A stretch of DNA of 64,000 nt, taken from the NCBI RefSeq assembly GCF_025399835.1, contig NZ_JAODVR010000001.1, positions 2,976,001 to 3,040,000 on the forward strand, in the 5' to 3' direction. Made by a program: the position numbers and the translations under genes. The notes under the pieces were generated by a model. The model had not been told where the DNA came from, made no database searches, and saw only the letters and a program-made list of their open reading frames with translations. The stretch is from Haloarchaeobius sp. HME9146 (GTDB lineage: Archaea; Halobacteriota; Halobacteria; Halobacteriales; Natrialbaceae). Positions 15,416 through 23,848 of the stretch are shown here, one piece after another (within the stretch, counting starts at the first letter, position 1; each line of letters opens with the position of its first letter).

Positions 15416-17658
15416 CCGACGAGGAACTCGCCAAAGACCTTGGCCCACTCGCCGCCCTGACCATCGGGGTCGGGACGATGATCGGTGCGGGTATCTTCGT
15501 CCTGCCCGGTGACGCCATCCTTCAGGCGGGGTCGCTGGCAGTCGTCTCGTTCGTCCTCGGTGGTGCCATCGCGCTCCTGACCGCGCTGTCGGCGTCCGAA
15601 CTCGGGACCGCGATGCCCAAGTCCGGCGGTGCGTACTACTACGTCAACCGGGCGCTCGGCCCGCTCTTTGGCTCCATCGCCGGCTGGGCGAACTGGATGG
15701 GGCTGGCCTTCGCATCCGCGTTCTACATGGTCGGCTTCGGCCAGTACATCAGCAACATCTTCGGCATGGCCGATGGCTACACGCTCGCTGGTATCACCCT
15801 CCCGTCGGTCAAAATCGTCGCGCTCGCGGGCGCAGCCCTGTTCGTGATGGTGAACTACATCGGCGCGAAGGAGACCGGCCGGCTCCAGAACGTCATCGTC
15901 ATCATCCTCGTCATCATCCTGTCCGTGTTCACCTTCGTCGGTGCGCTTCGGGCCAATCCTGCGAATCTGCCCGAGAGCAACGGGTTCGGGCCGATGATGA
16001 CCACGACGGGGCTCATCTTCGTCTCCTACCTCGGCTTCGTCCAGATCACGAGTGTCGCCGAGGAGATCAAGGACCCCGACCGGAACCTGCCCCGTGCAGT
16101 CATCGGGAGCGTCCTCATCGTGACGGCCATCTACGCGCTCGTCCTCGTCGTGATGAGCATGGCCGTCGAGAAGGGGTTCATCGCCGAACTCGCGAGTGGA
16201 ACCGACAAGATTGCCGTCGTGGAGGTCGCTCGCCTGCTGCTCGGCCCCGCGGGGGCCATCGCGATGCTCATCGGTGGGCTGCTCGCGACCGCCTCCAGCG
16301 CGAACGCGAGCATCCTCGCGTCGTCGCGCATCAACTTCGCGATGGGCCGTGACCGTATCGTCACGCCGGAACTCAACGAGATCCACAACCGCTACGGCAC
16401 GCCCTACCGGGCCATCGCCATCACGGGCGCACTCATCCTCGTGTTCATCGTCGTGGCACCCATCGAGACGCTGGCGACGATGGGGAGCGTCCTGCACCTC
16501 ATCATCTACGGGCTGCTCAACCTCGCGCTCATCGTGATGCGCGAGGCCGACGTCCCCGAGTACGAGCCGTCGTACACGGTGCCGCTGTACCCCATCACGC
16601 CCATCGTCGGCGCGTTCGTCTCGTTCGCCCTCATCGCGTTCATCAACCCGAACATCATCCTCCTGAGCATCGGGTTCGTCATCTTCGCGAGCGCATGGTA
16701 CCTCGGCTACGCCCGGACCCGGACGACCGAGAGCGGCGAACTCTCGGAGTGGATCCTCTCTCGCTCCGACGAGATGCCCGACTCCGCGGTCAACGCGGCG
16801 AACACGGTCGCCCCCGACGGCGGCCAGTTCCGTGTGATGGTCCCGCTCGCGAATCCCGAGCACGAGAAGGACCTCATCTCGCTCGCGTCGGCCATCGCCA
16901 AACAGCGCGGCGGCACCGTCGTCGCGACGCACATCGTCCAGGTGCCCGACCAGACCTCGCTGTCGTACGCGAAGGACCACGTCGACGAGATGGACCCGGG
17001 CAACAGGGAACTCCTCGATTCCGCACGGGAGGACGCGGAAGCGTTCGACGTCCCGGTCGAGACCCACACCATCCTCTCGCACCGCTCGTTCGAGGAGGTG
17101 TTCGACGCGGCCCGCGACCACAACGCGGACCTCGTCGTGATGGGCTGGGGCCCGCACTCCCACGGCCGTGCGGAGAGCCGCGTGGACGAACTCACCCAGG
17201 ACGTCCCGTGTGACTTCCTCGTCCTGAAGGACCGCGGGTTCGACCCGGACCGTGTCCTGGTCCCGACTGCGGGTGGCCCGGACTCCGACCTCTCCGCGGA
17301 GGTCGCACTCGCCCTGCAGTCCCAGTACGAGTCCGAGATCGAGCTACTGTACGTCCGCCGGACGGACGAAGAGACCCACGAGGAGGCCGAATCCTTCCTC
17401 AACGAGTGGGCGGCGGACCACGACCTGACGAACGCGACCTACATCGTGGACGACGGCGGCGACGTCGAGGACGCCATCGAGCGCCACGCGCGCGATGCCT
17501 CGATGCTCATCGTCGGCGCGACCGAGCGCGGTCTGCTCTCGCGCTTGCTCCGCGGGTCGCTCGTCATGGACGTCATCAGCGACGTGGACTGCTCGGTCCT
17601 GCTCGCCGAGAAGGAGCGCAAGACCAGCATCCGCGAACGGCTGTTCGGTCGGCGGTAA
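15412..17658 (+). CDS. APC-superfamily amino-acid permease fused to two UspA domains
   Basis: 748 residues. Residues 1-440: about 12 transmembrane helices with the APC hallmark GVGTMIGAGIFVLPG in TM1, the conserved TM6 region FVSYLGFVQITSVAEEIKDP and the ASSRINFAMGRD loop. Residues about 475-595 and 610-740: two cytosolic UspA-like domains, the second containing VGATERGLLSRLLRGSLVMDVI, close to the ATP-binding loop. Transport of amino acids or amines driven by cation symport is expected for the family; gating by the Usp domains is inference. Co-translated with the upstream stand-alone UspA. Confidence 0.92.
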   Translation: MTDEELAKDLGPLAALTIGVGTMIGAGIFVLPGDAILQAGSLAVVSFVLGGAIALLTALSASELGTAMPKSGGAYYYVNRALGPLFGSIAGWANWMGLAFASAFYMVGFGQYISNIFGMADGYTLAGITLPSVKIVALAGAALFVMVNYIGAKETGRLQNVIVIILVIILSVFTFVGALRANPANLPESNGFGPMMTTTGLIFVSYLGFVQITSVAEEIKDPDRNLPRAVIGSVLIVTAIYALVLVVMSMAVEKGFIAELASGTDKIAVVEVARLLLGPAGAIAMLIGGLLATASSANASILASSRINFAMGRDRIVTPELNEIHNRYGTPYRAIAITGALILVFIVVAPIETLATMGSVLHLIIYGLLNLALIVMREADVPEYEPSYTVPLYPITPIVGAFVSFALIAFINPNIILLSIGFVIFASAWYLGYARTRTTESGELSEWILSRSDEMPDSAVNAANTVAPDGGQFRVMVPLANPEHEKDLISLASAIAKQRGGTVVATHIVQVPDQTSLSYAKDHVDEMDPGNRELLDSAREDAEAFDVPVETHTILSHRSFEEVFDAARDHNADLVVMGWGPHSHGRAESRVDELTQDVPCDFLVLKDRGFDPDRVLVPTAGGPDSDLSAEVALALQSQYESEIELLYVRRTDEETHEEAESFLNEWAADHDLTNATYIVDDGGDVEDAIERHARDASMLIVGATERGLLSRLLRGSLVMDVISDVDCSVLLAEKERKTSIRERLFGRR

Positions 17659-17853
17659 GCGGCTCGACCACCGCGACCGACCCTTCGTTTCTGTGACGTT
17701 ATAGGTCAGGACTCCGTTACGTCTCGGTTTCTACCACTCTCAATATCGCTCGACGAGTATGTGTCAGTATAGCAAGGAGGGGGAGGACTTGCAGGACACA
17801 ACCAGCACCAGCAGGGAGAGAGGCATCACCGGTGTACGCAGCCGGAGGGGGGA

Positions 17854-19413
17854 ATGAGCGCCGTCGTTCGATCAGTCAACGCCGTATTGACGTGGATGCT
17901 CGTGTTCGGGCTCATCGCGCTCGCCGGATTCGCGTACACACGTGAAACGACGCTACTGGCGGTTCTCGCCGCGTTCATCGCGGTGCTCGCGGCAGGACCC
18001 GCGCTCACCAGGGGCTCGATGACACAGGTCGCGCCGTGGCCGCTGGTCACCATCGCCTGTGTTCCACTCACGACGCGCATCTTCGGCTCCGAGGTGTTCA
18101 TCGCGACCGGGAGTGACCTGAAGCTGTGGGCGCTCTCGCTCGCGAACGAACACGGCCTCTACGATCTCGTCCCCTCCGTGAGCGACGCCAAGCTCTGGGC
18201 GCTCTCGCTCGCGACGAAGTACGACCTCGACTACGTCGTCTGGACGGCGCGGGACGCCAAGCTCTGGGCGCTGGCGGTCGGGAACCGGTTCGGGTTCGAC
18301 CTCGCGTACTACTTCTCGTGGGACTTCGTGCTGTACCTGCGAACGACCCTCGTGAACAGTGGCTTCGAGTCCGTGTTCATGTTCGTCGACGCCGCCTCAC
18401 TGGCCGCCGTCGCCCTGCTCGGCGTCGCCCTGCTCCAGCAGTTCACGAGCCTCCGCATGACGACCAGCTTCGGGCGGTTGTTCGTCGCCGTCTCCACCAT
18501 GGGGCTGACCGGCTTCTGGGGCATCGCGCGCTGGTTCGCCACGGACGCCTTCGGCCTCACGCTGGTGACGACCAACGACAGGCTCATGTACGAGTTCGCC
18601 ATCGCCAGCGTCGCGGGCATCGTCGTCGCCGTCCTGTTCGCCCGGTACTTCTGCCGGTCGCGCCCGGAAGAAGACGGTACAGCTGCCGTGTCCCCGACCG
18701 CCGGGAAGACGTCGCTCGCGACGGACGGTGGCGAACCGACGCCGCTTCCGGGTGAGGTCGCGGACCCGGCCGAAGTGGCAGCAGTGACGCGCCCGCGACT
18801 GCCGGAACGAGCCGCCAGCGTGCTGGTCAGACTGATGCAACTCAGCCTGCTCGGCATCGCGTACATCGGCTACCAGCAGGAGAGCTTCGGCATCCTCGTC
18901 AACGCGCTCGGCGCGTTCACCATCACGTTCCTGCCGGCCATCCTCGGGCGCGACCGCCGGTTCACCCTGCACGTCTACCTGACGTGCTGGCTCACCGGCG
19001 CGGTCCTGTTCCACGCCGCCGGGACGCTCGGCCCCTACGGGGACATCGTCTGGTACGACGACCTCGCACACACCCTCTCGGCCTCGGTCGTCGCCGCGGT
19101 CGGCTACGCCACCGCCCGGTCGCTCGAAGCCCACAGCGAGACGCTCCGGCTCACGCCCTGGTTCACCTTCCTGTACCTCCTGCTGTTCGTGATGGCGGCC
19201 GGGGTCGTCTGGGAGCTGCTGGAGTTCGGCGTGATGTTCGCCGCAGACCGGATCGGCCAACCGGCTCCCATCGTGCAGTCCGGTCTCGACGACACCGTCT
19301 CCGACCTCATCTACGACACCATCGGCGGTGTCGTGGTCGCGCTGTTCGGCTCGGTGTATCTCACCGACGCGCCGACCGAGCGCCCGGACGTGCTCGAACG
19401 TCGCTCCGCCTGA
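17854..19413 (+). CDS. polytopic membrane protein with C-terminal DUF2238 (YjdF-like) region
   Basis: 519 residues with about 12 predicted membrane helices. Residues 90-158 hold three tandem 23-residue repeats (KLWALSLA-type cores). A hydrophilic loop (about 270-310) divides N- and C-terminal halves. The C-terminal half has YDDLAHTLSASVVAAVGY, WELLEFG and DTVSDLIYDTIGG, the acidic/His pattern of DUF2238. GGAGGGGGGA just before the ATG is a strong Shine-Dalgarno. Function unknown. Confidence 0.8.
   Translation: MSAVVRSVNAVLTWMLVFGLIALAGFAYTRETTLLAVLAAFIAVLAAGPALTRGSMTQVAPWPLVTIACVPLTTRIFGSEVFIATGSDLKLWALSLANEHGLYDLVPSVSDAKLWALSLATKYDLDYVVWTARDAKLWALAVGNRFGFDLAYYFSWDFVLYLRTTLVNSGFESVFMFVDAASLAAVALLGVALLQQFTSLRMTTSFGRLFVAVSTMGLTGFWGIARWFATDAFGLTLVTTNDRLMYEFAIASVAGIVVAVLFARYFCRSRPEEDGTAAVSPTAGKTSLATDGGEPTPLPGEVADPAEVAAVTRPRLPERAASVLVRLMQLSLLGIAYIGYQQESFGILVNALGAFTITFLPAILGRDRRFTLHVYLTCWLTGAVLFHAAGTLGPYGDIVWYDDLAHTLSASVVAAVGYATARSLEAHSETLRLTPWFTFLYLLLFVMAAGVVWELLEFGVMFAADRIGQPAPIVQSGLDDTVSDLIYDTIGGVVVALFGSVYLTDAPTERPDVLERRSA
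18121..18327 (+). repeat. three tandem 69-bp coding repeats
   Basis: Copies start at 18121, 18190 and 18259, each 69 bp (23 codons, residues 90, 113, 136). The core AAGCTCTGGGCGCT is nearly identical at DNA level in all three; the flanks have diverged. In frame, inside the DUF2238-containing membrane protein. Confidence 0.85.
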
Positions 19414-19488
19414 CCCCGACTGGACAACCGCATTTCGTTTCTCGCTGGCGGAGTGGCCATTCCACCCCGCGCCGTACTAGCACGCACG

Positions 19489-20364
19489 ATGCAGTCACCA
19501 GTCGAGTCAACACAGACCCCTCCCGTCGCGACCGAACCGCCAGCGACCACTGCCAGGGGGTGCCCCCGCCGGGTCGACAGGCGCGCCCTGCTCGTCGCTC
19601 TCGGGAGTTCGGGCGTCCTCGCCACCGCGGGCTGTCTCTCGCGCCGCCCGCAACAGCAGCCTGTCGGAGACCCCGCCCCGGCCGGGGAGACGCCCTACCC
19701 ACCCGACGCGAGCGTCTCGTTCGTCACGCCCACCGACGGCGACGTCATCGCCAACGGCGTCTCGGTCGTCATGGCCGCCGCGAACGTCGACCTCGAACCC
19801 GCCGGGCAGGCCCGGGCCGGTGCCGGCCACCTCCACCTCCTCGTCGACACCGACCCGGTCTCCCCGGGCGAGATAATCCCCGCCGACGCCCGCCACTACC
19901 ACCTCGGCGACGGCTCCACCGAGACCGTCCTCGCGCTCCCGCCCGGCCAGCACCGCCTCGTCTGCCAGCTCGGCGACGGCAACCACCGCGCGACCACCAT
20001 CACCGACACGGTGACCATCACCGTCGTCGAGGGAGCCAGCATCACCATCACCCAGCCAGCAACCGGCGCGACCGTCTCCAACCCGTTCGTCGTCCGCTGG
20101 ACGACGGAGCAGGTCCGCCTCGAACCCGCAGGCCAGGTCCGACAGAACGCCGGCCACGCCCACCTGCTCATCGACACCGACCCCATCCCCGTGGGCAGAC
20201 GTATCCCCGCCGGGCCGAAGCACCTCCACTACGGCGGTGGCGAACCCGAGGCGACACTCGACCTTTCCGCGGGCGAGCACCGACTGGTGTGCCAGCTCGG
20301 GAACGGCAACCACCTCGCCACGCCCCTCACCGACGAGGTGACAATCACCGTCGTGGACCGGTAA
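19489..20364 (+). CDS. Tat lipoprotein with two DUF4399-like domains
   Basis: 291 residues from the ATG at 19489. The signal has twin Arg (DRRALLVALGSSG) and a lipobox ending ATAGC, so probably exported and lipid-anchored. Two homologous domains of about 95 residues follow, each with the EPAGQ-x-R, AGH-x-HLL-(V/I)-DTDP, H-(Y/L)-H and HRLVCQLG-(D/N)-GNH pattern of DUF4399. The many conserved His residues suggest metal binding, not proven. It may be a cell-surface accessory to the preceding membrane gene, on spacing only. Confidence 0.8.
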   Translation: MQSPVESTQTPPVATEPPATTARGCPRRVDRRALLVALGSSGVLATAGCLSRRPQQQPVGDPAPAGETPYPPDASVSFVTPTDGDVIANGVSVVMAAANVDLEPAGQARAGAGHLHLLVDTDPVSPGEIIPADARHYHLGDGSTETVLALPPGQHRLVCQLGDGNHRATTITDTVTITVVEGASITITQPATGATVSNPFVVRWTTEQVRLEPAGQVRQNAGHAHLLIDTDPIPVGRRIPAGPKHLHYGGGEPEATLDLSAGEHRLVCQLGNGNHLATPLTDEVTITVVDR

Positions 20365-20411
20365 CGAACCCCCCTAATCGGTCACTGCTACCGTGGGGGC
20401 CAGCGATAACA

Positions 20412-20429
20412 GGCCCATAGCTATGGGCC
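20412..20429. promoter_or_regulatory. perfect 18-nt palindrome
   Basis: GGCCCATAG directly joined to CTATGGGCC. 48 nt behind the DUF4399-like gene and 450 nt before the next ATG. Too perfect and spacer-free for a usual hairpin terminator; more like a dimeric protein site or cruciform. Confidence 0.55.
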
Positions 20430-20837
20430 AGACCGTTGTATCACGGCACGGGGCAGCACGTTCGAAGTAGCATCGACGTCTCCGGTCGCACGGTCGGCAC
20501 CCAACTCGACACCGGCACCCGCGACCGAGCACTGTCCCCGGTATCCCACCACTGTCGAATCGCCGTTCCCTCTCCCCCCCATTCGCGTTTTCCTGTCGCC
20601 ACGGTAGCGGAGGGAATACGGAGACCCGTCCGAGATATGTTGGTTGTGGTAGTTATCGAAGTAGTATCGGCGGAGAGGCAGTAGAGATTCGCAAGTCACA
20701 CTGAAGCCCTGCACACACGAGATGCTCATTCTACTGATTGAGAGGGCGTACTCGATCAGTTCCGGGACTCGACAGGAGTTTCTACACTCACAAAGTGTGG
20801 CTGAGAAATAATGTAGCACAGACAATCATGTAATTTT

Positions 20838-20853
20838 GAGATACATTTATCTC
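20838..20853 (+). promoter_or_regulatory. TATA box inside an inverted repeat
   Basis: GAGATA-CATT-TATCTC; the CATTTATC part lies about 30 nt before the ATG at 20878. The box excludes the upstream in-frame start at 20836, because the transcript would begin after it. Confidence 0.55.
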
Positions 20854-20877
20854 TGCAGGGCGAATCACGGCTGGTGT

Positions 20878-23625
20878 ATGGGAAATGACAGCTGTTCGGA
20901 TGGGGGAGTAGAGTTCAGCAGGCGATCCATGCTGAAGACCGCTGGCCTAGCGGTCGTCGGGACTGGAATCCCGATAACGGGCGTAGCCAGGGCCAGCGAG
21001 GGGATAACGACCGTCCTCGAACAGGACTTCGAGGACATCGGTACGGGAGGATACCCGGCCGACTGGTCGAAGCAAGGGAACCACGACCAACGGGTCACAG
21101 ACCAGTTCGCAGGTGAAGGCCAGAAGTCGCTGATGATGAGCGGCTCTCCAGGAGGCTGCTGGGAGGCGCTCGCCGACGTTCCCGCCGACGTTCCCGCAGA
21201 AGGACAGACGGTCATCTCAGGGATGATTCGTCCGACGACCAGCGGTCGGGTCGGCTGCCACGACTCGAAGGGCCAACTCCAGTTCCGCACGAGAACCGGG
21301 TGGTGGGGTGCAGGAAGTGGAATCCGTCTGTTCCGGTTCTACAAGAACGGAGAGGTCCAGACGCGCGGCGAGCGCGTGACGGAGTACACGGAGAACGAGT
21401 GGCACGACTTCGAAGTCGTCTACGAGCGAACGAAGCCAGACGGTGGTGGCAACGGGACGATTACGCAAACCGTGACCGTGGATGGCGACAGCCACACCGT
21501 CGAGTACGATGCTCCCGGTCACGCGGACGACTTTTCGTACGTCCGTCTGGGAAGTGGTGACTTCGACGTGTACTTCGACGACATCACCATCGAGACGGGA
21601 CCCATCGACGAGTCGGGACCAGCAACGGCCACCGTCGACATCGCTGACGACGCAAAGCTCGTGCAAACGGTCACGAACACCCGGCTCAACTCCGACGAGG
21701 ATAGCTCCGTTCCCGACCCGCAGGTAGTCGCCGGAGTCGACACCTCCGTCGCGTTCGGGCTCGTAACCGATGGTCTGGCGGACCTCCCCGACTCCGCCGA
21801 GGTGCCGATTTCGGTGTCGACGCCCGACGGGAGCGTCGGCGACGTCGCGCTCACCAGGGCCGAACTCGAGACGCTGGCCGATGCCGATAGACCTGCCACC
21901 GCGCTCGCGGACGTGTTCGAGGGACAGACACCGCCAGTGTTCACTCCAGGCCCGGACTTCGAGTCCGTCACCATCGAGGTGCAGGACGCCTCCGGAGACG
22001 GGTGGGAGGTCACGGGTGGCGAGCCGGTCACGCTAGAAGCCGGTCCCGACTTCCAGGTCGTGGAGATGCCGGAATTGCGGATCGGCCTCGGGACGGTGAA
22101 AGCAGCGACGACGATGGAAGGCGGTGAGGAAGTTCCCCAGTACGGCGACACGGACACCGGGACGTTCACCTACGACGAGGACGGGTACGAATCCCTCACC
22201 GAGGCACTCCATGCCTTCGGCAGCGATCTCGAAGACTACCTTCTCGACGAGTACCCGACAGCCCAGGTCGACGTGAAAGTCCTCGAGAAACCCATTCAGG
22301 GCTCGGGGACACAGGGGTACTGGGGGATGATCGCAGACATGGACGACGTGTACGAGCAGGTGTACGGTGAGTACGACGTGGACGTCGCGCTCGCGCTCGT
22401 TCCCAACGGTGACGGGGAGAACGAGAGCTTCTACACTCACCACTACGAGGCAGCCAACGGTGTCGAGCCGATGATGGGCCTCCCTGAACTCCTCCAACCA
22501 CAAGAGGCCGCTAGCGTTCGCTGGCGACCCGAGGGTGATGCCGCCGTCGAGACAGCAGCACAGGAGATCGCCCATCACTTCCTACCAACCAACGCGTACA
22601 GTGGGGACTACACGTTCGACGGCAATCACGTCCACCCCTCCTACAGTAACGCCGAGTACGGGGTGGTCTCCACAGCGTTCGATATCTCCGCGGACACCTA
22701 CGAGGCCACCGACGGACTCTTCTCGTTCATGTCATACGCTGCAGAGACGGATCTCGAGGACACCGAAGAGACGGAGGGGAGGCTCGTGGCAGACGCACTC
22801 TCCCATCAGAAGCTAATCGACACCGGGTTCGACCCGCACCCGATGGAGATCGACAGGGGTCCCTTCAGTCAGACTGGGACGGTCATCTCGGGACTCTTCG
22901 ACACCACCAGCGGCGAGGTGTTCAATGTCTCTCTCCGGGAAGGAGGACCGCTCCCGTCCGCCAAGGGCAGCGACATCGTCGTTCGAGTCAAAGACGGTTC
23001 CGGAGAGGTACTCGACGAGCGACACACGGCGAGAGTTGCGTTCACTCACGACGGAACTGGCTCGGAAACGAGTGATGTCGCCCAGTTCGTCGTCCCCTTC
23101 GGCGACACCGCTGCAACAGTCGAAATCGTGACTGGAGATACCCGAACCACGTTCGACCCAGTCTCGAAAGTCCTGTCTGAGATGATTGCCTCACTCCCCG
23201 ACGCTGCCTTCGAGAACAACCCCGACAGCCGGCGCGAGACGCTTCAGCTGAAGCTCGACGCGGTGCATGGCCAAGTGGACGAGGGAGCCTACCGTGGGGC
23301 CGCCAACAAGCTCGAGAACGACGTCCTCGACAAACTGCACAAGTGGCTCGTAGACGTCGAGCCCACGGCTGCGAACGTCCCGTCGACCCAGACCGTCATC
23401 GACCAGTGTGACCAGCTAGTCGACCACATCCAGCGCCTCGCAGAACGGGCTGGAAACGAGGGACCTGCCGACGACCACGGGAACGGCAAGGGGAAAGATA
23501 ACGCACCGCCCGGAACCGAGCATGGAAACGGCGACCGGGGTGACAATGGTGGTACCGGGCGTCCAGCTGACGAGCGCGGGAACGGAACCGAATCACCCGG
23601 CCCCGGCAACCGAAACGAGCACTGA
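20878..23625 (+). CDS. large Tat-exported protein with ConA-like and degenerate metallopeptidase-like regions
   Basis: 915 residues. Tat signal SRRSMLKTAGLAVVG near residues 15-40. Then a jelly-roll/ConA-like segment (about 45-250, EQDFEDIGTGGYPADW to VYFDDITIETG), a beta-rich middle and an alpha/beta region with QEIAHHF at residues 562-568. The latter resembles a zincin HExxH helix, but the first His is Gln (codon CAG, 22561-22563). A helical FIMAH-like domain (about 790-865) and a Gly/Asn/Asp tail finish the protein. Probably an exported protein binding a surface or polymer; activity uncertain. Lower GC than its neighbours suggests transfer. Confidence 0.75.
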   Translation: MGNDSCSDGGVEFSRRSMLKTAGLAVVGTGIPITGVARASEGITTVLEQDFEDIGTGGYPADWSKQGNHDQRVTDQFAGEGQKSLMMSGSPGGCWEALADVPADVPAEGQTVISGMIRPTTSGRVGCHDSKGQLQFRTRTGWWGAGSGIRLFRFYKNGEVQTRGERVTEYTENEWHDFEVVYERTKPDGGGNGTITQTVTVDGDSHTVEYDAPGHADDFSYVRLGSGDFDVYFDDITIETGPIDESGPATATVDIADDAKLVQTVTNTRLNSDEDSSVPDPQVVAGVDTSVAFGLVTDGLADLPDSAEVPISVSTPDGSVGDVALTRAELETLADADRPATALADVFEGQTPPVFTPGPDFESVTIEVQDASGDGWEVTGGEPVTLEAGPDFQVVEMPELRIGLGTVKAATTMEGGEEVPQYGDTDTGTFTYDEDGYESLTEALHAFGSDLEDYLLDEYPTAQVDVKVLEKPIQGSGTQGYWGMIADMDDVYEQVYGEYDVDVALALVPNGDGENESFYTHHYEAANGVEPMMGLPELLQPQEAASVRWRPEGDAAVETAAQEIAHHFLPTNAYSGDYTFDGNHVHPSYSNAEYGVVSTAFDISADTYEATDGLFSFMSYAAETDLEDTEETEGRLVADALSHQKLIDTGFDPHPMEIDRGPFSQTGTVISGLFDTTSGEVFNVSLREGGPLPSAKGSDIVVRVKDGSGEVLDERHTARVAFTHDGTGSETSDVAQFVVPFGDTAATVEIVTGDTRTTFDPVSKVLSEMIASLPDAAFENNPDSRRETLQLKLDAVHGQVDEGAYRGAANKLENDVLDKLHKWLVDVEPTAANVPSTQTVIDQCDQLVDHIQRLAERAGNEGPADDHGNGKGKDNAPPGTEHGNGDRGDNGGTGRPADERGNGTESPGPGNRNEH

Positions 23626-23848
23626 AATCGGTCGGGGGCAGCGAGCACCCAACTCCAATCCCCTACGTCGGCGCAGGAATCACTCAGTCCGCGATAGTTC
23701 TTCCACGGTCCCACGGACGCTGGCTCACGTGATAGCCACAGACGGAGTTCTCTGAGCGAGAGAACCCCTCGACCGTCGACTGCGTGGCCACTACGGGGCG
23801 AAACGTCGTCGAAGAAATGGTGAAACGAGAGTGGTTCGAGATGCCGGC

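Larger units (their letters stand above)
20365..20877 (+). other. 513-bp intergenic region before the large secreted protein
   Basis: Holds a perfect 18-nt palindrome (20412-20429), GC-rich filler to about 20600, then a clearly AT-richer stretch (20620-20860) with a short stem around 20792-20806 (ACACT/AGTGT) and the TATA box of the downstream gene. I see no protein gene; the minus-strand frame 20421-20825 has no haloarchaeal character. Confidence 0.6.

Noticed and set aside
15235-17163. 642-residue minus-strand frame
   Set aside because: Antisense to the permease; Asp/Arg/His repetitive composition typical of shadow frames.
18121-18327. CRISPR-like array
   Set aside because: Three units without unique spacers, in frame inside a gene; no cas genes anywhere in the window.
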